Made by a program: the position numbers and the translations under genes
Assembly: GCA_016929555.1 (NCBI GenBank)
Contig: JAFGIO010000211.1
Span: 1 to 48,785 of the forward strand
Source of the DNA: Deltaproteobacteria bacterium
GTDB lineage: Bacteria; Desulfobacterota; Syntrophia; Syntrophales; JAFGIO01
Direction of reading: 5' to 3'
DNA: 48,785 nt
Part shown: one piece after another, positions 41,112 to 48,785 of the stretch
Position numbering within the stretch: position 1 is the first letter of the stretch
Layout: each line of letters starts with the position of its first letter
The notes under the pieces: generated by a model
The model's database searches: none
The model's input: only the letters and a program-made list of their open reading frames with translations
What the model was told of the DNA's origin: nothing

Positions 41112-42569
41112 CTATCGAGGTCCGGAATCCCTATCCCGAATCCTGACAACGACTTTTACTGTCGGGAGCTTTCCGTTCTTGAACTGTATGTTTGGAGGAA
41201 CGATCAACCGGGGCGTCAAGACAGAAGTCGATTTCAGAGTGCTGAGATCGATCGGTTCCGTACGGATACGGATCCGTTCATGCTGAAGCCTGCCGGGAGC
41301 GAGGACCGTGATGGAAGGCGGAACGGCTGTGATCCGGGTCAGGATTCGCCCGCCCGCTGGTTCCTTTTCCGTGACGACATCTATCGGAACAAGGACGGAC
41401 ACATAACGAGAGGCCACGATAGTAATATGGCCGGGCTGTATGCTCGCGACATAGAGGTTGGAAGGCTTGTTAACCATGTCCCTTGCAAGAACGATGTCCT
41501 GTTTGCCTTTTTGAATCTGCGAGAGGTCCAGCGATAGCTTTAGTACCGACGGATCGAGGAGCTGGAAGGCCTGCGAAGTGCCCGTCAACAGCAGCTTCAC
41601 CTCGGCGATCTTGGGTTCTTCAATGACCCATTCCGGTGAAAGATTCCTGTATTCGATGGGCACCGTGAAATCCCTGCGCACGGAATCCTTCTGGTATCCA
41701 AAGAAAAGCCACAACAGGCAGGCCAGCAGCAGGGCGATCCCTTTCTCTCGCGTGTTTTCCTTCCACCATCGTGGGAACGGACGTCCGCCCTTTTCGGGAT
41801 TCTGTTTTGAGATGAAGGATTCCAATACATTCCGGAGGGCTGAGGCACCGGTTATTTCGTTGAACCGTTCTCCCTGGGCAATAGAGATGGTGCCCCGCTC
41901 TTCGGAGACAACGATGCAAAGGGCGTCTGATCTTTCGGCGAGGCCGATGGCTGCCGTGTGGCGAAGACCGAGGTTGCCGAAGCGTTCGGCGTCCTGTGAC
42001 AACGGGAGATGACAGCCGAATCGGGTGATTCTGCCGTTCTCGATGATGGCCGCTCCGTCATGGCCAGCAGAATGGGGATCGAAAATACTCTCCAACAGCG
42101 GCTGGCTCAAAAGACCGTCCAGGCGGGTGCCGCCGGAAAGATGCCGCTCCAAGGGGACCTCGCCGTGGATTACGATCAGGGCACCGATCTTGTTGCGGGC
42201 GAGATTGGTCGTTGCCTCGGCGATCGTGTCCACACTTGGAACCGTGGGAGTCCTGGCCCTCAGCGGCAGCCTGAATCTGCCCCACATGGCCAGGCTCTCG
42301 AAAAAACGGCGCAGATCTTCCTGAAAGATGACAACTAGGACAAAGAGTAGGATGGCGAAAAAGCCTTGAAGGACAATTGTCGTAAGATAGAGCTGAAGGA
42401 ATCTCGCCAGCAGATAAACAGCCCCGAGAAGGCTGATTCCAATGAAAACAAATCGCGAGGCCCTGTCCTTGAACCAGATCAGCAATGCCGATATCATGAC
42501 GGCGATGATGATGATATCGAGGATGTCCTGAATTCTTAGGCTGTAGAGGACGGTCAGCACATTATCCAT
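41112..42569 (-). CDS. cdaA: Diadenylate cyclase CdaA fused to YbbR/CdaR domains
   Basis: A 485-residue membrane protein making c-di-AMP from two ATP. Three N-terminal helices (about 14-32, 40-60, 65-82), then the DAC domain (about 105-255) with its two diagnostic motifs 'HDGAAII' (170-176) and 'LRHTAAIGLAERSDA' (202-216), 'VSEERGTIS' at 221-229. After this a fourth helix (about 277-292, 'KGIALLLACLLWLFFGYQ') is followed by two YbbR-like beta modules (about 299-390 and 391-478). In Bacillus and others CdaA and its regulator CdaR are separate adjacent genes; here they form one chain with cyclase inside and YbbR modules outside. The ATG at 42569 has GAGG seven bases upstream; a TTG four codons earlier is the alternative. 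Confidence 0.88.
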   Translation of the reverse strand: MDNVLTVLYSLRIQDILDIIIIAVMISALLIWFKDRASRFVFIGISLLGAVYLLARFLQLYLTTIVLQGFFAILLFVLVVIFQEDLRRFFESLAMWGRFRLPLRARTPTVPSVDTIAEATTNLARNKIGALIVIHGEVPLERHLSGGTRLDGLLSQPLLESIFDPHSAGHDGAAIIENGRITRFGCHLPLSQDAERFGNLGLRHTAAIGLAERSDALCIVVSEERGTISIAQGERFNEITGASALRNVLESFISKQNPEKGGRPFPRWWKENTREKGIALLLACLLWLFFGYQKDSVRRDFTVPIEYRNLSPEWVIEEPKIAEVKLLLTGTSQAFQLLDPSVLKLSLDLSQIQKGKQDIVLARDMVNKPSNLYVASIQPGHITIVASRYVSVLVPIDVVTEKEPAGGRILTRITAVPPSITVLAPGRLQHERIRIRTEPIDLSTLKSTSVLTPRLIVPPNIQFKNGKLPTVKVVVRIRDRDSGPR

Positions 42570-42852
42570 GATGGGCCTCAATCTCTTTCTTGTGCCGTTT
42601 TATCAAAGCAGTTCGAAAGCGCAATCGGGGTAGATTTACTCGTTTATATAGAATATGGTAAGTCAAAGTCAAGCCAGCAGGGGGGCACGGGACTGGTGAT
42701 TGTGAAATTGTGTACACCGATCGAGGGAATGAAGGCGTAGAAGGCCGGGGACCCTTTCATACGCCGGCAAGGCGCGTCATTGGAATGTTTGGACGAAGGG
42801 GATGCCATTTTCATCGGGCCGGCATGGGCCTGAATGAAGAGAGGAGGATGCC

Positions 42853-43134
42853 ATGGAAGCCAAGGCACAGATCGGATACCGCGTCGTAGGGACTATCACG
42901 GGGGTCAAGGGGCACTGCAACGCCGGCCACAAGACAGGAGACCAATTGGAGCTAAGCGGGCACAACACGGCGGGGCTCTGCGGTTTTTTCTATCACGATA
43001 TTTTTCCATACATCATCATGCTGCAGTTCGGCGGGGGGTTCCCGGCGGAATGGGGCGATCCGGACGTCGTCAACCTTGAATGCATGGACAAAATGAATGC
43101 CGTCACGATCGAACTGAAACGCATCCGGGAATGA
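42853..43134 (+). CDS. TIGR04076 family small protein
   Basis: A 93-residue cytosolic protein. It fits TIGR04076: 'CNAGHKTGDQLEL' (22-34, Cys22), 'GLCGFFYHDIFPYIIMLQFGG' region (Cys43), 'PDVVNLECMDKMNAVTIELKR' region (Cys77). The three cysteines at conserved positions suggest a metal or redox site; no activity is known. GAGGAGG five bases before the ATG is a strong site. It is a single gene, divergent from the cyclase. Confidence 0.8.
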   Translation: MEAKAQIGYRVVGTITGVKGHCNAGHKTGDQLELSGHNTAGLCGFFYHDIFPYIIMLQFGGGFPAEWGDPDVVNLECMDKMNAVTIELKRIRE

Positions 43135-43316
43135 GACGGAACTTCTGTTGCCTTCAAACGGAGCCGGGAGGCATTCGCAATATTTGGGCTCTCCGCTTGT
43201 GATGTCCCGCCCCTGTGAGAGTCAGTGACGTTTCCCTCTCAGCCGATGCCGTCATCATCGGATGCCGGGTCGCGGCGAAATCTGTCGAGAGCTTCTTTCT
43301 TTCGCTCAACCTGCTC

Positions 43317-43371
43317 AAAAAAAAGCGATACATCTCCGCACTCAGATGTTCTGAAAGCGGGGGTGTATCGC
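43317..43371 (-). terminator. Rho-independent terminator of the ribbon/H1-tail gene
   Basis: On the minus strand GCGATACA pairs with TGTATCGC, with inner paired arms CCGC/GCGG and CAGA/TCTG, then eight T. It lies about 35-90 bases after the stop. It is the best terminator in the window. Confidence 0.85.
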
Positions 43372-43404
43372 TCATCGGAAGGGTGCGCCGGATTTCGGCA
43401 CCCC

Positions 43405-43719
43405 TCAAACCTTTTTGGTCCTTTTCTGCGTCTTCTTCACGGCCTTTTTCACCTTGGGAACCGGAGCTGTCTTTGTCTTTGCCTTAGGCTTTGCCTTAGG
43501 CTTGGCGGTTGCCTTGGTTGCTTTTTTCGTCACCGTCTTTTTGGGTACCGCCAGGGCTGGAGCCATTTTCCGCGCCTTGTTGGCGGCAAGCTTTCCTTTG
43601 GCCATCGGCTGTTTACAGCAAATGATCTCGGTGGCTTCACACTGACTGCCTTGATCGACGACGATGATGAGACCGCATTCCATGCAGCTGTATAAATCCC
43701 CCTGTTTCGCCTTTGCCAT
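43405..43719 (-). CDS. Desulforedoxin-like ribbon protein with histone-H1-like Lys/Ala/Pro tail
   Basis: A 104-residue protein in two parts. Residues 1-40 carry C12xxC15 and C34C35 ('YSCMECG', 'IICCKQPM'), the spacing of desulforedoxin/desulfoferrodoxin N-domains that bind iron or zinc; C27 is extra. Residues 45-104 are a disordered Lys/Ala/Thr/Pro tail with 'KPKAKPKAKTKT'-like repeats, as in histone H1 and bacterial H1-like proteins. No catalytic superoxide-reductase domain is present. I infer binding to nucleic acid by the tail and a metal or redox sensor by the ribbon. AAGGAGG is just before the ATG. It is a single gene with its own terminator. Its job is unknown. Confidence 0.8.
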   Translation of the reverse strand: MAKAKQGDLYSCMECGLIIVVDQGSQCEATEIICCKQPMAKGKLAANKARKMAPALAVPKKTVTKKATKATAKPKAKPKAKTKTAPVPKVKKAVKKTQKRTKKV

Positions 43720-43918
43720 GTCTGACTCCTCCTTGAAGTTATTTTATCTCTGGCCCCCAGAGGCCGGCCCAGCATTTCATCGATGGGAATATTACACGGA
43801 TTGTTGCCTTTATTCAAGAAATTATCCGTCACGAATGTGAGGGGATGCGAAAGATTGCGGCCTATTCTCCCGGGGCAGAGGGCGATGCTCCTTCCTGTTC
43901 TCTAGTGTTACCGGGCAT

Positions 43919-44593
43919 TCAAACCAGCAGGGCGCCGGCAATGGCAAAGAGAAGGGCCGGCACCAGGTTTCCGACGGCGATCTTTTTTAAATCCAGCAGG
44001 TTGATGCCGATGCCCAATATCATGAGCCCGCCCGTCGCCGTCACGGCATTGAGGACCCGGGGGTCCTGCAGGAAGAGGAGCTTCGAGGCCAGCAGGGTGA
44101 TGGCTCCCTGGACGGCCAGTACCGTCAGGCTCGAAAAGGCGACGCCAATTCCCAAGGAAGAAGCCAGGGCGATGGAGGCTACCCCGTCCAACAGGGATTT
44201 CAAGTAAAGCGTCGTCGGGTCTCCGATGGTTCCGTCCTGGATTGCTCCCACGATAACCATAGCCCCGGTACAATAGAGGACCGAAGCCGTCACGAAGCCC
44301 TCGACAAAGGTGGAAGAATCGGACCGGGCGCGTGACTTGAGCCACGCCCCTACTTTTTCAATCTGTCCTTCGATATCGAGCCACTCGCCCGCGATGGCGC
44401 CGAGCAGGAGACATCCTATGGTAAGGAGGATGCGTTTCCCTTCAAGGGCCATCTGGAGACCGATGAGAATGACGGCAAGGCCGAGGGCCTGCATCAGGAT
44501 TGTCTTCAGACGTTGAGGCAGATAGCGGCCGACGATCATTCCGGCTGCGCTTCCGGCGATGATGGCGCCGGTGTTGACGATGGTTCCGGTCAA
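43919..44593 (-). CDS. DUF554 family membrane protein
   Basis: A 224-residue polytopic membrane protein (about seven helices). 'TGTIVNTGAIIAGSAAGMIVG' opens it and 'GCLLLGAIAGEWLDIEGQIEK' region and 'GFVTASVLYCTGAMVIVGAIQDG' region are the DUF554 (YdfK-like) family hallmarks. Members are thought to be transporters, without proven cargo. It starts nine bases after the SHOCT gene and is the last of a five-gene minus-strand run. Confidence 0.85.
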   Translation of the reverse strand: MTGTIVNTGAIIAGSAAGMIVGRYLPQRLKTILMQALGLAVILIGLQMALEGKRILLTIGCLLLGAIAGEWLDIEGQIEKVGAWLKSRARSDSSTFVEGFVTASVLYCTGAMVIVGAIQDGTIGDPTTLYLKSLLDGVASIALASSLGIGVAFSSLTVLAVQGAITLLASKLLFLQDPRVLNAVTATGGLMILGIGINLLDLKKIAVGNLVPALLFAIAGALLV

Positions 44594-44602
44594 ATCGCTT
44601 CC

Positions 44603-44923
44603 CTAATCCTGCAGATCGTGCTTCATTTGCTCGAATTCTTCCTTTTTGATCTCGCCCCTGGCGTAGCGCTTCTTCAGGATGTCCAGGGCGGTATCTTCCG
44701 GGGGGATTCCCAGGGGGGTTATCCTCTTTCCCCGCACCAGTGCGTAAACGACCATGCCTACGATCAGGATGAAGAGGATCCACATAAGTATCATGATCAT
44801 ACCTCCAAATCCGTAACCTGTCATGGAACTCCCACTGTCCCGATACCAGCAATCACCGATCCTTGCCTGAGATATAGCCGGAATCATCGCTATGATGGCG
44901 GTCAACAAACCGATCTTTTTCAT
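44603..44923 (-). CDS. SHOCT-domain small membrane protein
   Basis: A 106-residue protein: a signal peptide (about 1-20, 'MKKIGLLTAIIAMIPAISQA'), a Gly/Met-rich stretch, one transmembrane helix (about 41-63) and a C-terminal SHOCT motif ('ALDILKKRYARGEIKKEEFEQM', about 79-100). SHOCT segments occur at the ends of many small membrane proteins and may aid oligomerization. I chose this ATG because a clean signal sequence starts here; the longer frame upstream is antisense-like. The function is unknown. Confidence 0.8.
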   Translation of the reverse strand: MKKIGLLTAIIAMIPAISQARIGDCWYRDSGSSMTGYGFGGMIMILMWILFILIVGMVVYALVRGKRITPLGIPPEDTALDILKKRYARGEIKKEEFEQMKHDLQD

Positions 44924-44964
44924 AACATTTTCTTTCTCGAAGCGTCCTTGAAAAAATGCCTTCC

Positions 44965-45372
44965 TCAAACGATACCTGCGAGACGCAGGCCCGAGAGCGC
45001 GGACACTGCCAGGAGGGCAAGCGTTACCCGGCCGGACCATCGGTGCAATTCCCTGAAGGCCGGTCTTGCCGTCTTTTTTATCCTTCTGCTCAACTGCAGG
45101 AAACCCAGACAAATTGTGGCAATGGCCATCAGAGCCGTCGTGAGCCCGAACCGTGCGTGTAGGGTGGCGAAATGCTCTTCCCCCGAGAGGACAATCATGC
45201 CGATTGCCGCAGCGAATCCCCCGACGATCATCAGGACCGCCCCTATCTCGAGAAGCCGATGATACAGGAGCCACCAACGGCGGCGCCTGAAAATTATGGC
45301 GATTGAAGCGCCCGTCAGGGCCGATAAAAGAGCGGTTATCATGAGGCCGGCATGAAGATAAAGCGTCGGCAT
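44965..45372 (-). CDS. Four-helix membrane protein, b561-like
   Basis: A 135-residue protein of four hydrophobic helices (about 8-28, 38-61, 73-94, 112-132). Histidines sit at the helix ends (H7, H38, H72, H110), the pattern of small b-type cytochromes where pairs ligate heme across the membrane; heme binding is inferred, not shown. GGAGGAAACC precedes the ATG, so I took MPTLYLHAG over a longer frame. It lies between the Ig-like exported protein and the SHOCT protein genes in a co-directional run. Confidence 0.6.
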   Translation of the reverse strand: MPTLYLHAGLMITALLSALTGASIAIIFRRRRWWLLYHRLLEIGAVLMIVGGFAAAIGMIVLSGEEHFATLHARFGLTTALMAIATICLGFLQLSRRIKKTARPAFRELHRWSGRVTLALLAVSALSGLRLAGIV

Positions 45373-45422
45373 GGTTTCCTCCGTAACAGGCCGCCATCCG
45401 AGTTCCGGAAAGAGCGGTGGAA

Positions 45423-45824
45423 TCATTTGGGGATGGTCAATCGGCCCGTCTTCGATCCGTAGATGTTGCAGATGACCTTTGCCTCCAGCGTGTCTCCCGC
45501 TGCGGCCTTTATCCTGTAAGTATAGGCGAAGGACGGTTTGTCGGGCTGGTTCTGATAGTCGAGAACGTTTTGCACCTTGCCGTTGACGCGGATTTCCACG
45601 CGCTCGATGTAATGGTTGTTCGGGAACGGGGAGCTGTGGACGATCTTCACCTGCAGGTTCCCGGAGGGCGGATCATAGCTCAGCGCCACCTCCTTGGGCG
45701 GATGGGCCGCAGCGACACCCGGCAGGGCGATGATGCAAAAGAGGGCGCCAATGCAGACAGCCGCCACTGCGAGGGATTGAAACCGATTTTTTCTGAGACT
45801 TTTGTTGCTCGTTCTGTGCTCCAT
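45423..45824 (-). CDS. Exported Ig-like-fold protein of unknown function
   Basis: A 133-residue protein with a signal peptide (about 1-40, cleavage probably after 'GVAAA'). The mature part is about 95 residues of alternating beta pattern ('EVALSYDPPSGNLQVKIVH', 'ERVEIRVNGK', 'AGDTLEAKVICNIYGSKTG') with one Cys and several His/Asn, resembling SoxZ- or desulfoferrodoxin-type Ig folds seen in anaerobes, but I cannot name a family. I chose the ATG with AAGGAG seven bases upstream. It starts 16 bases after the MBL hydrolase gene and precedes the b561-like protein. Confidence 0.65.
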   Translation of the reverse strand: MEHRTSNKSLRKNRFQSLAVAAVCIGALFCIIALPGVAAAHPPKEVALSYDPPSGNLQVKIVHSSPFPNNHYIERVEIRVNGKVQNVLDYQNQPDKPSFAYTYRIKAAAGDTLEAKVICNIYGSKTGRLTIPK

Positions 45825-45840
45825 GATCGCAGCTCCTTGG

Positions 45841-46680
45841 TCAAAGTTCAATCTCCTGATCCTGGTCGAGGGCGAAGCACTCGAGGGCGCTTCCCTGGTC
45901 TTTGATGATCTTCCGGCAGTCGTCGACGATGGCATCGACAGCATCGTCAGAGCGTTCCTGGTTGTGATGGAACAAGCCCAGTCTCTTCACGCGGGCCTCC
46001 AGGGCCAATCGCAGGGCATCCTTGTAAACAGAGTGTCCCCAGGTACGGGTCTTCCTGTAGTCTTTCTCGTCGTACTCCGCATCGTGAATGAGCAGATCGG
46101 CATCTTGGGAGAATTTGAGATAATCCTCGTAAAGAAGGCCTCCGGGGTGTTGGTATGATAATTCGTTGTCCGTTAGGAAAACGAAGCTCTTTCCGTCTTC
46201 GACGAAGCGGTATCCCATGCCCTGGTTGGGGTGGCTGAGAGCAATCGGGGTGACGGCCAGCGTTTTGATGGTAAAGGTTTCCGCGCAGGTTTCCTCATAG
46301 GAGATTTCGGCGCGGATGTCTTCAAAATTGACGGGAAAATTCGGGGGAGCCATCACGCGGGCGATGATGTCCTTGATGGACGCCTGGGCAAAGGGGCAGC
46401 CGTGGACGAAGATCTTCGTCTTTTTGAAATAGATCGGTTTGAAAAAGGGGAAACCCATCAGATGATCCCAGTGGGCATGGGTGAAGATCATGATGTATTC
46501 ATAACGACCTTCGCTGAGGAGGTAGTTCCCAAGCCTCCGGATGCCGGAGCCGGCATCGACGATGACAATGTCGTCGTCCTTGGTCCGTATCTCTATGCAG
46601 GTCGTATCTCCACCGTACTTCAGGTATTCGCCTCCGGAAACGGGTATGGAACCCCTCGCGCCCCAGCAACGGACAATCAT
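45841..46680 (-). CDS. MBL-fold metallo-hydrolase
   Basis: A 279-residue metallo-beta-lactamase-fold enzyme, cytosolic. The metal motif HxHxDH is 'THAHWDH' with H68, H70, D72, H73; 'VDAGSG' (41-46) precedes it, and later metal ligands lie in 'LSHPNQGMGY', 'LLIHDAEYDEKDY' and 'FHHNQ'. The opening 'VRCWGARGSIPVSG' places it with the PhnP/RNase Z/cAMP-phosphodiesterase-like branch, which hydrolyses phosphodiesters; the substrate is unknown. GGGAGG precedes the ATG. It is the first gene of the five-gene minus-strand run. Confidence 0.88.
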   Translation of the reverse strand: MIVRCWGARGSIPVSGGEYLKYGGDTTCIEIRTKDDDIVIVDAGSGIRRLGNYLLSEGRYEYIMIFTHAHWDHLMGFPFFKPIYFKKTKIFVHGCPFAQASIKDIIARVMAPPNFPVNFEDIRAEISYEETCAETFTIKTLAVTPIALSHPNQGMGYRFVEDGKSFVFLTDNELSYQHPGGLLYEDYLKFSQDADLLIHDAEYDEKDYRKTRTWGHSVYKDALRLALEARVKRLGLFHHNQERSDDAVDAIVDDCRKIIKDQGSALECFALDQDQEIEL

Positions 46681-46863
46681 CGAAGCCTCCCGAAAATGAA
46701 TGGATTCTAGCGTATTGAAGGTATATGTGGCATATAATAAACTTCACGGGTAAATTCAAGGGATTATTCGTCACCAAATTATTTTTCTTTCAGGGTTGAG
46801 GTTACATTTGTGTTCGCGATGATTACCTTATCGAAAAGAAAATTCAAGGGGGGGGAACATTGC

Positions 46864-47064
46864 ATGAAAACGATCAGAGTCAAAGGGATGTCGTGCGACC
46901 ACTGTGTCATGGCGGTAACAAAGGCCCTTGGGAGCGTCGAGGGCGTCAGCAATGTCCGGGTCGATTTGGCAAGCGGTGAGGCCAGCTTCGATGAGACAAA
47001 ACCAGTCGATATAAACCTTGTTGCCGAGCGCATCAGGAAGGCCGGGTATGAGATCGAAGGCTGA
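46864..47064 (+). CDS. copZ: Copper chaperone, HMA domain
   Basis: A 66-residue CopZ-type protein with the metal motif 'GMSCDHC' (8-14). The ferredoxin-like fold continues with '[18 protein letters not shown]' region. It hands Cu(I) to the P-type ATPase encoded next. I chose the ATG at 46864 (MKTIRVKGM) with an AAGGGGGGG site upstream; a longer frame adds 18 residues of non-family sequence. Its stop lies 17 bases past the copA start, so the two genes overlap. Confidence 0.9.
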   Translation: MKTIRVKGMSCDHCVMAVTKALGSVEGVSNVRVDLASGEASFDETKPVDINLVAERIRKAGYEIEG

Positions 47065-48785
47065 GACCGGCAATGCAACGACCGTATCCGTGGGAGGGAT
47101 GACCTGTGCGGCCTGCGTAAGAAGGGTGGAACAGGCCCTCCTGCGCCTGGAGGGCGTGACCGATGTGGGTGTAAATCTGGCGACGGGCAGAGCGACGATC
47201 GTTCACGGGAAAGTTTGGACTGGCCTTGGGGACGTAAGGCGTGTGATCGGGGAGCAGGGTTACGAATATCTCGGCGTTCCGGACGACTTGAGAGAAGATC
47301 CCGTTGCCGAGGCGAGGGAAAGGGAAATCAGGGACCTCGCCAGGAAGTTTGCCGTCGGCGCCGTTCTCAGCGTCTTGGTTTTTATGGGCTCCATGAGACA
47401 CTGGTTTCCCTTTCTTGCGGACATCGGACGCCAGTCCATGCTCGTTGGGCTGTTCATCCTGACGACACCTGTCGTGTTCTGGGTCGGAAGCCGCTTCTTT
47501 GCGGGCGCCCTCAAAGCGGCCAGGCAGAAGACGACCGACATGAACACGCTTGTGGCCGTCGGCGCCTTCTCGGCCTATCTCTATTCAGCGCTGGCAACAT
47601 TCTTCCCGTGGATCTTCACGAGCGCCGGTATCGTGCCCCATGCCTATTACGACGGGGCGGCGATGATCGTAACCCTGATCATCCTCGGCCGTCTGCTCGA
47701 GGCCAGGGCCAAGGGCAAAACCTCCCAGGCCATCCAGAAGCTTATGGAGCTCAAACCAAAGACAGCCCGCGTGATACGCATCGACGTAGAACGGGATATT
47801 CCAGTTGAAGCCATCATGAAGGGGGATCTGATTGTTGTGAGACCCGGGGAGAAAATCGCTACGGATGGTCTCGTCGTTACGGGTTCCTCGACGGTAGACG
47901 AATCGATGCTTACCGGAGAGAGCATGCCGGTCCTCAAGGAGGCGGGTGCCGAGGTCTTTGCCGCCACCGTCAACCAATCGGGCAGTTTTGTTTTCAGGGC
48001 TACCGGATTGGGCAGTGAAACAGCCCTGTCCCGAATCATCAAAATCGTGGAAGAGGCCCAGGGCTCGAAGGCGCCGATTCAGAGGTTGGCCGACAGGGTT
48101 GCTTCCGTCTTCGTTCCCGCCGTTTTCGCCGTCGGCATGATGACTTTTGTTGTCTGGTATCTCTTTGTGCCCGATCCGGATTTCAGCCGGGCCTTGCTGA
48201 ATTTTATTTCCGTACTGGTCATCGCCTGTCCCTGCGCCCTGGGATTGGCTACGCCGACAGCGGTCATGGTGGGAACGGGTCTCGGGGCCGAGCGGGGCAT
48301 CCTGATCAAGAGCGGAGAAAGTCTGGAGAATGCCTACAAACTGACGACGGTTGTCTTCGACAAGACGGGAACGCTGACAAGAGGCGAGCCCAGCGTCACC
48401 GATGTCGTCGTCGTTCCAGGCGGAAGGAGGGATCGTTTGATGCAGGTTGCCTTGTCCGTAGAGATGCTCTCCGAACATCCCCTGGCAAAATCCATCGTGG
48501 AGGAGGGACGCCGCGAGGGTTTTCAGGCAAACCCCGTGAAGGGCTTCGAAAGCCTTTCCGGGTTCGGTGCCAGGGCTGTTGTCGATGGCAGGCCCGCCCT
48601 GCTTGGAAACCTCATGCTGATGGAGCGGGAAGGCATCCTCATGAAAGGGCAGGAAGAAGCGGCCGAGCGGATGGCCGCCGACGGAAAGACCTGCGTCTTT
48701 GTCGCCTGGGGAGGCGAAATCCTGGGGATCTTCGGTCTTTCCGATGCGCCCAAGGAATCGGCCGCCCAAACCGTTTCGGCCCTGA
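47048..48785 (+). CDS. copA: Copper-exporting P1B-type ATPase, cut by the window end
   Basis: The frame runs open from the ATG at 47048 to the end of the window (579 codons and one base), so the gene continues. One N-terminal HMA domain ('GMTCAAC' 17-23); helices; the actuator 'TGES' (289-292); the copper-translocating 'CPC' (394-396, in '[10 protein letters not shown]'); the phosphorylation site 'DKTGT' (438-442); and the 'HP' motif 'SEHPLAKS'. CPC defines Cu(I)/Ag(I) export from cytosol to periplasm. AGGAAGG upstream of the ATG lies inside copZ, so translation is coupled. The missing part should hold the rest of the N-domain, the second phosphatase motif and the last helices. Confidence 0.95.
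   Translation, partial: MRSKAETGNATTVSVGGMTCAACVRRVEQALLRLEGVTDVGVNLATGRATIVHGKVWTGLGDVRRVIGEQGYEYLGVPDDLREDPVAEAREREIRDLARKFAVGAVLSVLVFMGSMRHWFPFLADIGRQSMLVGLFILTTPVVFWVGSRFFAGALKAARQKTTDMNTLVAVGAFSAYLYSALATFFPWIFTSAGIVPHAYYDGAAMIVTLIILGRLLEARAKGKTSQAIQKLMELKPKTARVIRIDVERDIPVEAIMKGDLIVVRPGEKIATDGLVVTGSSTVDESMLTGESMPVLKEAGAEVFAATVNQSGSFVFRATGLGSETALSRIIKIVEEAQGSKAPIQRLADRVASVFVPAVFAVGMMTFVVWYLFVPDPDFSRALLNFISVLVIACPCALGLATPTAVMVGTGLGAERGILIKSGESLENAYKLTTVVFDKTGTLTRGEPSVTDVVVVPGGRRDRLMQVALSVEMLSEHPLAKSIVEEGRREGFQANPVKGFESLSGFGARAVVDGRPALLGNLMLMEREGILMKGQEEAAERMAADGKTCVFVAWGGEILGIFGLSDAPKESAAQTVSAL

Noticed and set aside
47585-48769. A minus-strand open frame at the right edge
   Set aside because: The plus strand here encodes CopA with TGES, CPC and DKTGT motifs, which is decisive.

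Overview
The window looks like a piece of chromosome from an anaerobic, Gram-negative bacterium, most likely a member of the Desulfobacterota (Syntrophus/Syntrophales type). This is inferred from gene content and not proven. The signs are three ADP-forming acyl-CoA synthetase proteins, a tungsten-type aldehyde:ferredoxin oxidoreductase with polyferredoxin and NAD(P)H-flavoprotein partners, a desulforedoxin-like zinc/iron ribbon, a CGCAxxGCC-type redox protein, outer-membrane-type lytic transglycosylases (MltA, MltB-like), and fairly GC-rich coding DNA. No rRNA, tRNA, CRISPR array, phage or intact insertion sequence was seen.

Layout. Positions 1-10.4 kb (all minus strand) hold energy and redox genes: a CGCAxxGCC protein, a fused ADP-forming acyl-CoA synthetase, an aorABC-like operon (ferredoxin, tungsten aldehyde oxidoreductase, FAD/NAD oxidoreductase), then a glycerol-dehydrogenase-like gene followed by a DUF1847 cysteine-rich gene. 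The gaps here carry a dispersed palindromic repeat family (near 3.7, 8.3 and 10.5 kb). Positions 10.8-19.0 kb (minus) hold an EcsC protein, a large lipoprotein joining a lytic transglycosylase, an amidase and three LysM-like repeats, an alpha-only acyl-CoA synthetase, two unrelated methyltransferases and a DUF697 membrane protein. Positions 19.2-27.0 kb hold an orphan GspE/PilB ATPase (plus), a GT2 plus polytopic membrane protein pair (minus), and a three-gene minus-strand operon: acyl-CoA synthetase alpha, dipeptide epimerase and TauE-type exporter.

Positions 27.5-34.8 kb (plus) hold a small SLT transglycosylase, then an alpha/beta hydrolase, an unknown protein, nadK, recN, an argA-like acetyltransferase and mltA. 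A radical SAM/SPASM protein and a UbiA-type prenyltransferase follow on the minus strand. Positions 37.5-41.1 kb (plus) are housekeeping: HU with a terminator, then trpS-scpA-scpB-rluB. Opposed to these is a diadenylate cyclase fused to YbbR (CdaR) domains on one chain. Positions 42.8-46.7 kb hold small redox and membrane genes: a TIGR04076 protein, a desulforedoxin-like ribbon with a histone-H1-like tail and a strong terminator, then a minus-strand run of MBL-fold hydrolase, secreted Ig-like protein, b561-like four-helix protein, SHOCT protein and DUF554 protein. The right edge starts a copper operon (copZ, then copA cut by the window end).

How the parts fit: acyl-CoA synthetases that make ATP from acyl-CoA, together with reversible aldehyde/acid oxidoreduction linked to ferredoxin and NAD(P)H, suit a fermentative or syntrophic life near the energetic limit. 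The features most worth a second look are the CdaA-CdaR single-chain fusion, the zinc-ribbon/H1-tail protein, the multi-domain peptidoglycan hydrolase with its repeat unit, the AorABC operon with an upstream operator-like inverted repeat, and the acyl-CoA synthetase/epimerase/exporter operon.
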